Below, piece after piece: positions 22,704 to 35,700 of a DNA stretch of 64,000 nt. The notes below the pieces were generated by a model, which worked only from the letters and a program-made list of their open reading frames with translations, made no database searches and was not told the origin of the DNA. A program made the position numbers and the translations under genes. The DNA is from Piezodorus guildinii (lineage: Eukaryota; Arthropoda; Insecta; Hemiptera; Pentatomidae): the NCBI GenBank assembly GCA_023052935.1, contig CM041293.1, positions 55,850,725 to 55,914,724 on the forward strand, read 5' to 3'. The stretch's first letter is position 1; each line of letters opens with the position of its first letter.

Positions 22704-25700
22704 CTGTAAAACAAAAATACATAAAAATATTTAAACATATATTATTATACACATTACCTTTAAACTATATGAATCATAACTTATAGGTTTGACGAGTTTA
22801 GTTAAAACCAATAAATCAATTTTATTAAAAATTAAAAACCTTGATTAACAAGTAACTATTTTTATAGAATACAAAACAACTTTTTTTTATCAATTTTTTG
22901 TATGGCAGCTTTTATTAGGAGGTTCCTATTGGGTTACCCACCCACCTGTTACACATTTTATAAAGTATAAAAAAAAATCTGGTGCGGGGAACACACAACT
23001 TTCACTTACCTCCGTTGTTGAAATCAATTTAAATAGTTTTTAAGAATTTTGAAATACCCTTTCAATATAAACATGTGTTTTCATAAATAATCTATTATAT
23101 TATTATCTATGGCAGTCAACTAGTTTTATCAGCTTTAACCATTTTTATTATCTTTTACAATTTTGTGTATAAGATAATAATTTTTATAAAATCTTTAGTT
23201 TTTAAATGGTATATTATACATTTAATAATTTAATATCTTATGTTTGAAAATTTAAAATATTGGCATATAAGTCCAATCAGACTATTTCAATCAGAATGAA
23301 ATCTACATTATATTAAAGCCCATTAAATTTTACATCGATATAGCGATTTTAATAAAAATCTTTAAGAGCCGTTTTTAAAATTGTTGTTAAAATCAATGTT
23401 GGGGAGTAAATCTACATTTCTAGGTTGTACCACAAAATAAATCTTGACAATTTCAGATAAGTGGAAATCCATGAGGGTTTTAACAAAATATATAGGATTA
23501 GAATGCTTAGAAGCCATAAACCATTTCTGTTGAAATTCATTCTGTAATCTGGCTCCCTAGAAGCAATAAGAATTTTGTGGTAATTAAGTAGTTTTGTTTT
23601 TCCGACAAAATTTGGTCATTAGAATCAATAATACTCTAATCATTACTACATCCAAAATATAATAATGTAAATATTTATATATACAGAAAAATTCTTTAGT
23701 TAAAAATGACACAATAATTCCTATCATTAAAACCTATAGTTTTTTTTATGTTGACTTAAATTTTCTTGTAAGAGAAATGAAAATGTTTGATTATTAAAAT
23801 CCTAATTGGTTGAGTAAATAATTACTAACCGAGATTGTTAGTATTTGTATCAACATATCAGTGAATTTCTTTCCTTTAAACCTTTGTTTTCAATATTTTC
23901 ATGTTCTAAATTTTATCTTAAATCTCAATGAAATGTTTTAGTACTTAATTATTTTCATTTCACAGCATAGAGCAGAGTGATCACTGTTTTCCAACCCTGT
24001 CCTGTTTGGGAAATACTGAATAATTTAGTCAGGCATTCAATTTTTCAGGGTCAGATGTAGTATAAATACAGATACCAAACCAAAGAAAAAGTAGTATAAA
24101 GTTATTAAGGTTCATAAAACTATGTTAACATAAAAAATAAAGTAAAAATAAATATTTAAAAAACAGTTTTTAGAGCCGTGCAGATATAGCAAATAGCAGC
24201 TTTAAAAAATATATATATGTTTAAAGCATGCAAAAGCTAACATTAATAATGATAATACTAATTGCTAAACTATTATTCCACAAACCTGTTATTAGAAGAC
24301 TTATTCAGAGGTTAATGTTTACTTGATATTTTAATACTGGAAATTCAAAAGAAATTAAAAGCAAGACTATACAAGCAGGAAATACAAGTTAATGGCTCAG
24401 TACCTGTTGGTAGTCCAGGAACCTTTAAGTAAGAATTTATAAGACTTATTATACACCTTACAGTTTTAAATGGACAATAATGAATGGTGTAAGGACCATG
24501 ACGAAAAGGTTAATCAAATTTTAGTGACGGACAAATATTTGAAGGGCAAGGCCAAGATTGATCGCTTTCATTACTGCAGAAAGTATTTTAAACAGAAAAT
24601 ATTTAAAGTATCTACAATATCCTCCAACATTTAATCACTCAATTCTTCCCTGGGATTTTATAGGGTAGGAAGCTCAGAAAAAATGTCAACATAAGACTAA
24701 GGAAACAAGGGAATACAAGTAAATTACAATATTTATTTATTATTCATATTTCTATTTTGATCTATACAGTTTTGTTATTAAGTTTTTTAACAAAAAGTAT
24801 ACAATGATTCGTGGAAAGCCTAAAAGGATTTGATACTAATAGAATCTGCTGCTTACCTTGTGGTTTAACTCCTTTAGCCAACAGAGCCTTTCTCCTCCCC
24901 TTCCCCCAATTTAAAACATAAAATTTAAATTATGAAAGATTAGAGTCAAAATGTCTTATGAACCTTACTTTCAGGAATTGTCTACCAATGCCTTGAATGC
25001 CATAAGTAATTCTGAAAAAGTTGGTATTCGCTGAACCGACTGGTAGGTGTACAAAAGTTAGGCCAAAGCGTCGATGGTGTTAAGTCTGATCTCAGGGGCT
25101 TGGGCTTGGAAGGTGATCATTGGACAAATTTATGGAGGCAGTATTACTAATAAGAATAAAATTTACAAACCACTTAACACATAAAAAAGTGCATTGAGGA
25201 TCATGAGGCTAGTGGGTAATGATGACATTTTGTTTAACGTAAATAGAAACTTTTATTTTAGACCTGTTACCTGCTGTCATTTCTGGACTTTTCAACAGAA
25301 GACTAAACCACAGATTATAACTGGAAGGACTTCTACCACATTATTGCAAAAACTATTAAAGGCACCAACACAAAATTATAATTAGAAGAATAAAGAAAAT
25401 AAATATTTATATGTTGTATACCTGAGGTGGAGGGGCTGTCTCAGCGGTTTCTATTTTGATTTCACCAGGCTCCGGCTAAAAATAAAATTTGTAAAAAGGA
25501 TTCATAAAAATAAAAAATAAATAAATAAAAAAAAACTTTTAAGGGACAGGTAAGTCATCTAGAACTTCTATACTATAGTGACATTACCTAATAGTTTTTA
25601 TTTAATAAATAGATTTTATTTATTTTAATTTAATTAATAATAAAATGAATTATCAAGTTTCGGTTCGACTGGTATAATATATTTTAGTGAATTTTCATTT

Positions 25701-28700
25701 GAGGCCCTTATCTTTAATTGTGGGTGTAAAATAATGTTTATATATTTTTTAGAATTAAACACCACAGAAGAAAAATTTTAAACCATGGCAAATAAAATAT
25801 TATAAAGACCTCCCTCCTAGTAGGCAGAAGGTATATAATGAGGTATACAAAAAATATGACCTATTTTCAACCAAATATTTGTATTATTAGTTCTTTGGTA
25901 AAAAAAAACAATTAATATACCAAGTATAATCCATTGTCTTTAGACGATTGCTCGATTCCACACTGATACCATTCTTTGGGATGACTGCCGAACCACTTTC
26001 GGGACTGCAATTTAACTACTGCAAAATTATCAATTTTTCCCTTGAAGGAAACGGATCCTGGACCAAAACAAGTAGTAATCCGATGGTTTGAGGCCGAACT
26101 ATATGGTGGATGAGGCAGGAGTTCGAACCCATCAAGTTCTTTAAAATTTCTTTGGTGCCACAGGAAGTATGAGGATGAGCATTATATTATATCTTGTAAA
26201 CTCTCTTGGAAACTCCTTTTGGTTGATCAAAGCAGGAAATGCACTAACAACTTCATGTACAATCTTTCCAGTTGTTCACTGTAGAGGTCAAAAGCCATCA
26301 GAGACAAATTTGTTATGAATAACCCCTTTAAAAATTATGAAATAAATTTTTCTGTAGTGGATGCTTCATGCGCTCGCTCACAGGTAGCGCTAGCAGCGCC
26401 TACACTAAAGTCAATGCCAGACAAAAGATTTTCTATTCAATGACATTGTATATTGTACCTCATTAATGCCATTGTAAATATTTTTATTCATGTTGCAATT
26501 TCATAATAATAAATAAACCTTATGAGGTATATTGACTTAGGGCTAAGATACTAGTCTGGTAGATAAGTTCTCACTAACAATAATATACTTTGTTTTATTA
26601 GTGCAGCAAGAAGTGCTTCTACCAGGTGGTATCTCCCAAGGTGAGAGTACCTTTGTATCTGTACTATGCTCTATCATTATTATACATCCTTCATCTACCT
26701 TCTATCCTTATATTCCTTCTCTTCCCCTTCATAGAATGGGGTCTCTCCGCTGCTGTTGAGCTTCTACCTCACGGGACATCCATCCTTTCCAGTCCTCTCT
26801 GCTAATTGGTAATTGGGGGGTTCGCCCCCTACCTGTCAGGGTAACCTCTTACGCATTGTAGAGGTTTTCTGTGTGTGACCTTATCTTACCTTATTAATAA
26901 CCATACTTCGACATTTCTTTCTTTAATTGTTCTTTTAGATACTAATTATGTTATACAACTTTTTAATACATGAAACTTTGTTTAAATCAGGGTGTTTTCT
27001 TTTCCTTTTTCTTAATTTTATTTTTAAAAAGTTTTCTCAGAGAAATGGAAAAAAAAAAAAAAAAATTAAATACCTTTTCATTGCATTAAATAAAAAAAAA
27101 AACTTTAAAAAAATGTAATAAAATTGACTAATATATATATATATATTGTAATATACCCATTTTTTATATAAATTATACAATTATTTATTATTTAAATATT
27201 ATGTTAGGCAGGCTAACAATTAGATTCAAAATAGAATAAAAATAAAAATTAACAGCTCCAATTTGAATGTTTGTTTGTAAACATAACTTCCATTTTGGAT
27301 GCAAGGGACAATCCAGGTAAAAAACCCAGGTAGAAGAAAGATACCTGGGCATAAGAGTCAGAGTTGGGGTTATGAGCTGATAGGAGTCAGTAGTTTTTTG
27401 AGTGGGACTCGAAGAGTGTGGAGTTGAATATGAAGAGGAGGAACTGCTGTAGGGATATGAAGAATCATTGTTAGCCTGGCTGCATATTGTTTGTTGTGTT
27501 ATTTTTGTAAGTTATAATTATGATTAAAAAAGTTATATAAAAGATTGTGTGCCTGATTGTCAAGAACCCATATCATACCCTGAGAGATAAATTGAATAAT
27601 AATTAAGTAAATATTTGTGTTAATTGATTTTTTCTTAAAAGAATATTATTTTAAAAATAAGCATATTATATAATTTGGCTCCCAACTAGGTGTGGCTTAA
27701 TTTGTTAAATATTAAGACCACGACAATCAGTGCATAATTTATATTTTAATAAGTTTTGTATGTGTTATTTGTGTTAATTTGTGAGCAAACAATATGGAGG
27801 ACCAAGGAACAAATAGTTATTTAGATAAGGTAGATTTGTTCAAGCAAATGATGATAATGATGGAAAAATTGGAACAAAAGATTGATAAATTTGGAACAGA
27901 AGTATTAGAAACCGTTACAAATATTACAACAGAAATGAAAATTGATTCCCAGAAAAGAACCTCCACTGAAGATGAAGAAAACAAGAAGAAAGAGCATACA
28001 GACAAAGAGTGTAAAACAGAAAGAGTAACTCCTACTTGTACAGAAGAACCTCTATCAAAGGCTGTATCTTCTGAAGATCCTACTGACCAAGAGTGTGAAA
28101 CAGAAATAGTAACTCCAATGTGTACAGTAGAACCTATGTTAATGACTAGTCCCTGTAATGTTATGATTGAAGAGGCCAAGGACTTAATGACTAGCTCTAT
28201 TGATGTGAAGGAAAGTGTAAATATCAAAGAAGATCAGATTCATGATGTGAAACCCAGTGACAGCAAGTGCTTAACTTTCAGAACTTTAATAAGTGTCTTA
28301 AGTCCCCAAAATAGACCTCCGGTGGTATTTTACAGATTAAGTGTTTTAAGTAATCCAGAAATAGGTTTCTCCATCTCCTATAATTATTTGTCACCAATTG
28401 TAAATTTAATTAATCGATACAGGAATGTGCCAACCAAAACTATTATACTTTTTATTTTAGACTATGAGTTCTACCAAGGCTATATGGTCTTGGATCATGT
28501 AAGGAAAGATAGGACACCATATTATTTTTGGACACGGCAGTCTTTATCCTTTTCCAGGGGATAAAAAGGGATGATTAGCGTTCCCTCCGTAAGATGAGCT
28601 AAAAAATGGGCAGTCTGAACAATGCTCAGATTGAACCATACTGGAATTATTTATAAATAAGTTGTAAATAATGTAATAATTAGAATCACTCAAGTATTAA

Positions 28701-29723
28701 ATTTTAATAGCTGGTCCAAATGTAAATCTTTTTCATAATAGTTTGTTTAAGTTTCTAGATACTTAAATTTAAATAAGCTCATAACTCCATTAGCTAAAAA
28801 TTATGTTTAATGGTCTTATTGGTGTCTTGGGCAATAGTTATATTTTTGAATTTGTTACACTGTTATTTTTTTTTTTTTTTATATTTTCTTTCTTAATTAT
28901 TTTTTTTATATGCACCTAGGCCTGTTTGTGAGAAAAATTTGAGTATATAGTTTTTGTTGAAGAATTAGTTGGTTATATATTCTTAATTTTACAGAGTGCT
29001 TGTATAATTTATGTGTGTATAGTTATAGTATATTATGTCCCTAGTTAGTTTTTAAATTTATCTTTCGATGTAAACAATTGTATATAAACTTAATTTATAA
29101 TGTAATGAAAATATTTTAAATTGTAACAAAGAATTGAAAGAAAAGATGTATATATTTTGAAATAGTTGAATTTGAAAAAAAAAAAATATTTCCTTTCAAA
29201 ATATTTTTTTTTTTACCTAGGATTGGGGAGAAATGTAATATACCCATTTTTTATATAAATTATACAATTATTTATTATTTAAATATTATGTTAGGCAGGC
29301 TAACAATTAGATTCAAAATAGAATAAAAATAAAAATTAACAGCTCCAATTTGAATGTTTGTTTGTAAACATAACTTCCATTTTGGATGCAAGGGACAATC
29401 CAGGTAAAAAACCCAGGTAGAAGAAAGATACCTGGGCATAAGAGTCAGAGTTGGGGTTATGAGCTGATAGGAGTCAGTTTTTTGAGTGGAGAGCTGGGGA
29501 GGTAGGAGTTGCTGTCTGAATATGAAGAAACATTGTTAGCCTGCCTGCATATTGTTTGTGTTATGTTTGTAAGTGATTATTATAATTAAAAAGTTAAATA
29601 ATAAAAATGTGCCTGATTGTCAAGAACCCATACTATACCCTGAGAGATAAATTGAGTTTTAATTAAGTAAATATTATGTGAAATGATTTTTTCTTAAAAG
29701 AATATTATTTTAAAAATAAGCAT

Positions 29724-29784
<61 letters not shown>

Positions 29785-32700
29785 TATATATATATATATA
29801 TGTACATATATATATATAACGGATATGTACTTACCTGAAATAACTTCTAGATAAAAGACTGTGCTCATCGTTCCTTTCATATACAATAAACCTATTTTTA
29901 AATACTAGATGTACTAATTACTTCTTGCTTTAACAGCTGTCATTTCCACATTCAGCCATTCAGTTACTCAGGAATAATAAGGAAACACTTAGCAACCGAT
30001 TATGACATGCCAAGAGGATTAATTTTTCTGTTTTTAAATACGGATGAAGTTAAAGGACAAAAAACAAACAAGAAATTTTAACATGACAGACACTAGCTCA
30101 CTGGTTCATTTCAAATTTAACAAAGATATGATAATAATATAAAATACTGGCCTTTTTCCTCTAAATTTCTCCAGGAAAAGTAAATTCCTTTGGTAATAAG
30201 TTTTAGCCAGTCAACGAATCTAATCTTTCCAAAATATAATAAGTTGTGGTGATATTTTAATTCAACTTTTTTATCGTTATTAATAGAATAATAATTACTG
30301 CAAGTTGGCTTGTTCTCATACAATGAACTATAAGCATAATCTAACTTTCATAAGCATGCAGCTAATTGCTAAATAAAACATAATGAAGATTCATAGTGCA
30401 AAAGCTTTGAAAATTTGTGAAGATTCATAAAGATAGAAAATTATAAACTAAATTATATACAAACAAAATTTAAAGATACAAGCGTTTATTAATATTTGAT
30501 AGGGTAAATATATAGTTACCTTAATGCCCTTGTCCTGGCGATTAGGTCTCCTGAACCTTGGTCTGCCCCTACCACCGCGGCCGCCCCTCACAGGTGGCGG
30601 GCCCCCGCTGTTACCACCTATTTCTCCTTGTCCTTCTTTACCCTCACCATCCTAAAAAAACAAATACAACATAATGAATATACGATCAAGGCTAGCAGAG
30701 AACTAGTTAAGTACTCACACTGGATAAACATATATGTGTCTAGGGCTCATCAGCTTTTTAGAAAATGGGCAAGGTTCCAGAAATAATGGGGTTTATAAAA
30801 AAAACAACATAAAACCTCTGATAACATAAAATACTAGTATTTGCAGATGGCATCGACGTAGTGGGAAGATCCTTTGCAGCAGTACATGAAGATTTTAAAG
30901 CATTGGAAGATTCGGCAATAAAAATCGGACTCGTAATAAATATGTCTAAAACAAAACATATTTCTACCCAACCATTTAGTCTAACTGGAGAGAACCAAGA
31001 CTGATAGCGGCTAACAGGGCATATTTCAAATTGCTGAACACTCTCCGCAGCAAATCTATTACTAGGTGGACCAAACTGGTCATTTATAAAACTTTGATAC
31101 GTCCTGTTCTTACTTACGCTTCTCAGACCTGGACCATCTCTGCGAAAAATGGAAATAGCCTTCTAACATTTGAAAGAAAAATCTTGAGGAGAATATTTGG
31201 TCCTGAGAGAGATGGAGATGGATGGAGAATTAGGAGGAACAGGGAACTTCATGACCTTTTTGAAGAAATAGACATACTAAAATTTATAAAGCTGGGAAGG
31301 CTCAGTTGGGCTGGCCATGTCACAAGGATGCTAGAGGAGCAACTGCCCAAAAGGGCTTTGGAAATTCCCCTTCACAGTACTCGATGAACCGGTAGGCCAA
31401 GGCTGCGATGGGTTGATAGAGTGGCAGCGGACGCACAGAACCTGTTTCGAGTCAGGAACCGGAGAGCAGCGGCACAGAATCGGGCAGAATGGTGGGGGAC
31501 TCATTGAGACGGCCAAGACCCACCAAGGGTAGTAGAGCCATGCAGATAATTAGATAGAGACAACCAAGAACAGCTAAGAATTGAAAAGGTTGAAGAGTTC
31601 ATATATCTGAGGTTGTTGGTGAATTCATAGAATAACATCGACTGTAAAATAGACAGAATTGCAATGGCTAATCAGTGTGTAACCCTTTTTTCATAGATTA
31701 ATAAACATTGATTAAACATTAACCCTAAATAAAATTAGGCATTTTAAAGTAATAAAAATAAATTTTTGGCTATACTCTTACAAATATACTAAAAACATAA
31801 AATTACCAACATAATAAAGAAATAAAATTTGTATTTAATTAAAGGAGAAAAAAAAAATAAATTCACACATACAAAAATATATTTACAACATAAACAAATA
31901 ATTAAAGATAAAAAGACATAGCCCATCCTCTATAAATCTATATACATACAGGTTTTTTATTCCTTGTTCAAAGAAAAGACATTGTTTAATGATCTGGATG
32001 TGAGCCATTACATTGGACTTGCAAGACTGCAATGGGCAGAACATGTTGCAAGGATTGATATCTATGCATCCCTAAGGAGAGTGATAGATGAGCCATTATA
32101 CAGAAAAAGATGCGTGGAAAGACCATGTTTGAGCTCGCAAGATTGTGTGGCTGCAGCAACTGATAGAGATCTATGCTCGAGCAGGCCAATTCGCTATTGG
32201 GATGTATAGGGCTAATGAATAATATTTTAAAAAATGACTGTTTTTCAAACATATATTTGTATTACTACTTCTTTGATTTGACTTTCTTTCGTGGCTGAGA
32301 AACAGTACAAATCTTGATAAGCACCTCAGCAATAAGATAACCAAAAAATTTGTATAAAATAATTTACAAGTTTGCGTCTCAGTGTTTTATAACTCGGGCA
32401 AAAATCCACACCCTCTCTCTCTAGCCTGAAAAAAACCCATATAACCTAAAAAACGCAAGGTAGGGATGAAACAAATAAAATAAAAAGTACCGAACCCAAG
32501 TCCCTTCCTGGATTGTTTTTTTATTTTTAGTTTCTTCTCAAGGTGTGCGATGCGTCCAGATGAGTGTTAATTTCACAACCATTAACCTAATAATCTTTAA
32601 TAAATATACAGGAAAATAATGGACTGGGGTCAATTCATATCAACTGTATTTTAATTTTAAAAAACAGTTATTTTTTAATTTCTTCATTTTTTTACCTCTG

Positions 32701-35700
32701 TTATGATTCCATGAAATTAAGTAAGTAATGCAAAAATAGGGAGGAAATTCTTCAGTGTTGTAATTTTTTTCAGACCTCTTAGTATGGGATGACCCACTGA
32801 CAAAATCATACTCTTGAATACACAGGCAAATAACTTTAAAACCTTACTTTAATAGTGATTAGCTCTTACTATAATTGATAATACAAACTTACTAGTGGCG
32901 GGCGAGAAACTGATCTTCCCTTTCCACCCCTGCCTCTGTATGGGAATCTAAACCTTCTTCCTCTTCCCCTTCCTCGAGGCACGTCGCCTCTGTCATCGCC
33001 TCCTCCAACGGCATCATCACCACCTTCTCCTCCAGATTTATCTCCACCGTTTTTATCACCACTCTAAAAAATGAAAATCTTTAATGTAGTTCTGTACAAA
33101 AATATTTTATTGATGTACAATAATAGTAAAATGAGATTCAGCAGGAGGAGGAAAGATAGATGACAGTTTTTGGTCAATTTATGCAGATCATTCGGTTTCA
33201 AGAATTTAGTCTTCAATTGAATAATTCTCAAACTAAGTTACTAAATTAAATCTTTAATTTTAATCTAAGGTAGACCAGCCTACACTGCCATACTATCTTT
33301 CTTAATTTGATTGATAATTATTACTTTTACTTACTTATATAATAAAAATAGTCTAAATAGTATTGTTATCATAAAAATATTTTAATTCGATTTTTCAAAG
33401 GAAAAACAAGTTTTAGGGTCTCATGAGTGAAAATAACCAAGTTAAAAATTCTGTCTGTGGTCCAATCATAAGTCCAGCTCAGAAAAAAGTCATACAAAAC
33501 TAAAATTTCATACTTAAGACAAGTAAATGCCTGCCATGTTACAGCAGCTTTATCAGAATTTATGAACCAATTGAGTCACTTTATATTATATACACCTTTT
33601 AAAATTTTTTTTGAAAATGGGTCTAATGATTTTTATTATTGATGTAACATTTAAAGGACTTCAAATTCATGTTTTTTCCTCTTTGAAATAGTCTTACAAG
33701 GGTTAAACCACAAATTTAAAAAAACAAATCCTACGAAAGTTAACGTGAATAAATATAATTAACATGGGTTACCTGTTGCCTCCTGGGGTATGATGAGCCC
33801 ATAAACCTTCTGTTCCTGTATCTTCTAGGCTTGGCATCATCTCTGTTTACGGTCCCTTCTTCTTCATTACCATCTGCAGGCAAATGCAAAAATTATATTG
33901 ATTTTAACTAATTGATATTTAACACGTTCTGTGCAGTACGGGGTCGATTGACTCCATATCTACTTTTCTACTAGTTCTGAGCGTGTATGAGGTAAACTTT
34001 CAACAATGCTCGAACCATTTTTCAGCTTTGGACCTTTCCAAGAGTTGAAACCAATGATGTCTATAAGTTTCAAACTTCAATAATCTTGCATAATTCGATA
34101 AAAAATAGACTAGGTTTAAATTTTGACCTCTAGTGCGGGACGGGGTCAAAAGATGGGGTTATTTTTCTCAAAAAATTATGGAAGCTAATGAGTCACTCCA
34201 TGATGAGGGGAGAGATCCTCTTTTTTAATTTTCCTAAAGAATGAAAAAGGTTATATTCAGGAGGTAAGAGGGAGATCAAACCTCACAAAAAAATTAAGTC
34301 ATTTCCTGTTTATAAAATATAAAATTTAATTTTATGAAGTGAAAAAGTGTTTTGATTAAGAAAATAAAATAAATTTATTTATGAGTACAACTTCCATGAG
34401 GTTAACGAACTTTTGAATGAATCAATTAACGTCCTGCTCTACTCACCTAAACCTATGGAGTGGGAAAATTGGGAGGTTTTGCCTAAATTAATCAATTTTC
34501 AGGAGGCTGAATGCACTTAAAGTAAGAAAAGAATACAGGGCCGATTGACCCTATGACGCACTTGTGGATAATTATGGATTTCTCCTTCCACACTGAACAT
34601 GTCAAAGGAGGAACAGATTTTCAAGGATCCACACCAAATATGAAGTATTATACATACTTAAGTAACAATGCCCTGAATAGAATACAAGTTTATTTGTTTA
34701 TTCACTTAACGTCACTATGTCCAACTGTGGGTAATCAGATGTTGCCTATACAAAATTATCAAGATACTTAGCATCATTAGACATTATAAACATCTTTAAC
34801 GAGTACCTGAAATCACACAGGTACGGGACCACACTTCTACATTCCCTACATAGGATGGCATATCCAAGGATTATTTTTTAAGAGAATAAAAAATCTTAGG
34901 GCCACTTGCCAGGTTTGAACCCGTGACCTGGGGCATAGAAGGCTGTTATGCTAGCCTCTGTTAACACCACTGGTTACCCCGATAGAATACTTTATTTACT
35001 AATACTACTACCAATACACCTCGCGCGGATCTCATTACCGCGTATGGGGAGCGTCCCACGGGTGGCGGATGTGGGGATGGTCGGTGGAATTTCTTCGGAA
35101 GCTCCTCCCGGCTAAGTCCGATGGACTCACTGACCAACAATGAGAGCGGCCCCCCAGGCTTGCTGGAGGGTGTGACGTAGGTTCGAACGCCTTACTCACA
35201 TATTTTAGTTCACAAAATATCACCAAAAGTCATGGATTCCTCTGAGGTAAAACGCTCATTATCCGGAGGTAAACTAGTCCCCCGTTCGGGTCTCCGGGTG
35301 GGGACTGCTTCAGGGGAATCATGGCGCAAGATGAAAATTAGAGATCTAACAATAGGGACGTGGAACGTTAGAAGTTTAAATACGGCAGGTGGGTTAAAGT
35401 CGGTCGCGAATGAAGTTAAGGGGTACCATTTAGATATCGTTGCATTACAAGAGGTTCGCTGGCCAGGGGAGGGTTCGTTAACAGAAGGAAAGTATACTAT
35501 TTGGTACGGGGGAAGCGTTAATTATTGTCTAGGTACCGGGTTTCTGATTAGGAATAGATTTCTTTCCGCATTACGGGACGTACAGTTCTTTAGTGAAAGA
35601 ATATCGGTTGCTATATTTCAAGGGCGTTGGTTTAAAATCGCGTTTATAAACATTCATTCTCCCACCGAAGACAGTGAAGATGAAGTAAAATGCGAATTTT

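Larger units (their letters stand above)
27147..29729 (+). mobile_element. Small non-autonomous LTR retrotransposon
   Basis: Two direct repeats (27147-27670 and 29234-29729) flank a 1.56-kb interior. Just after the left repeat is TGGCTCCCAACTAGG, similar to gypsy-type primer binding sites (TGGCGCCCAACG type). Just before the right repeat is a purine tract, GGGGAGAAA. The repeats begin TGTAATATACCC. The interior has one 256-codon ORF and no protease, reverse transcriptase or integrase. It sits in an (AT)n tract, so the target duplication cannot be read. It lies in a Y-box intron, antisense to that gene. Confidence 0.85.

Noticed and set aside
26343..26900. Solo LTR candidate
   Set aside because: The GC-richer patches and TGTAGTGG start suggested an LTR, but no matching end, duplication or second copy was seen.
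27817..28227. 136-codon minus-strand ORF
   Set aside because: It mirrors the 256-codon ORF of the LTR element and is Ser/Val/Ile-rich, as expected of the antisense of an acidic coding region.
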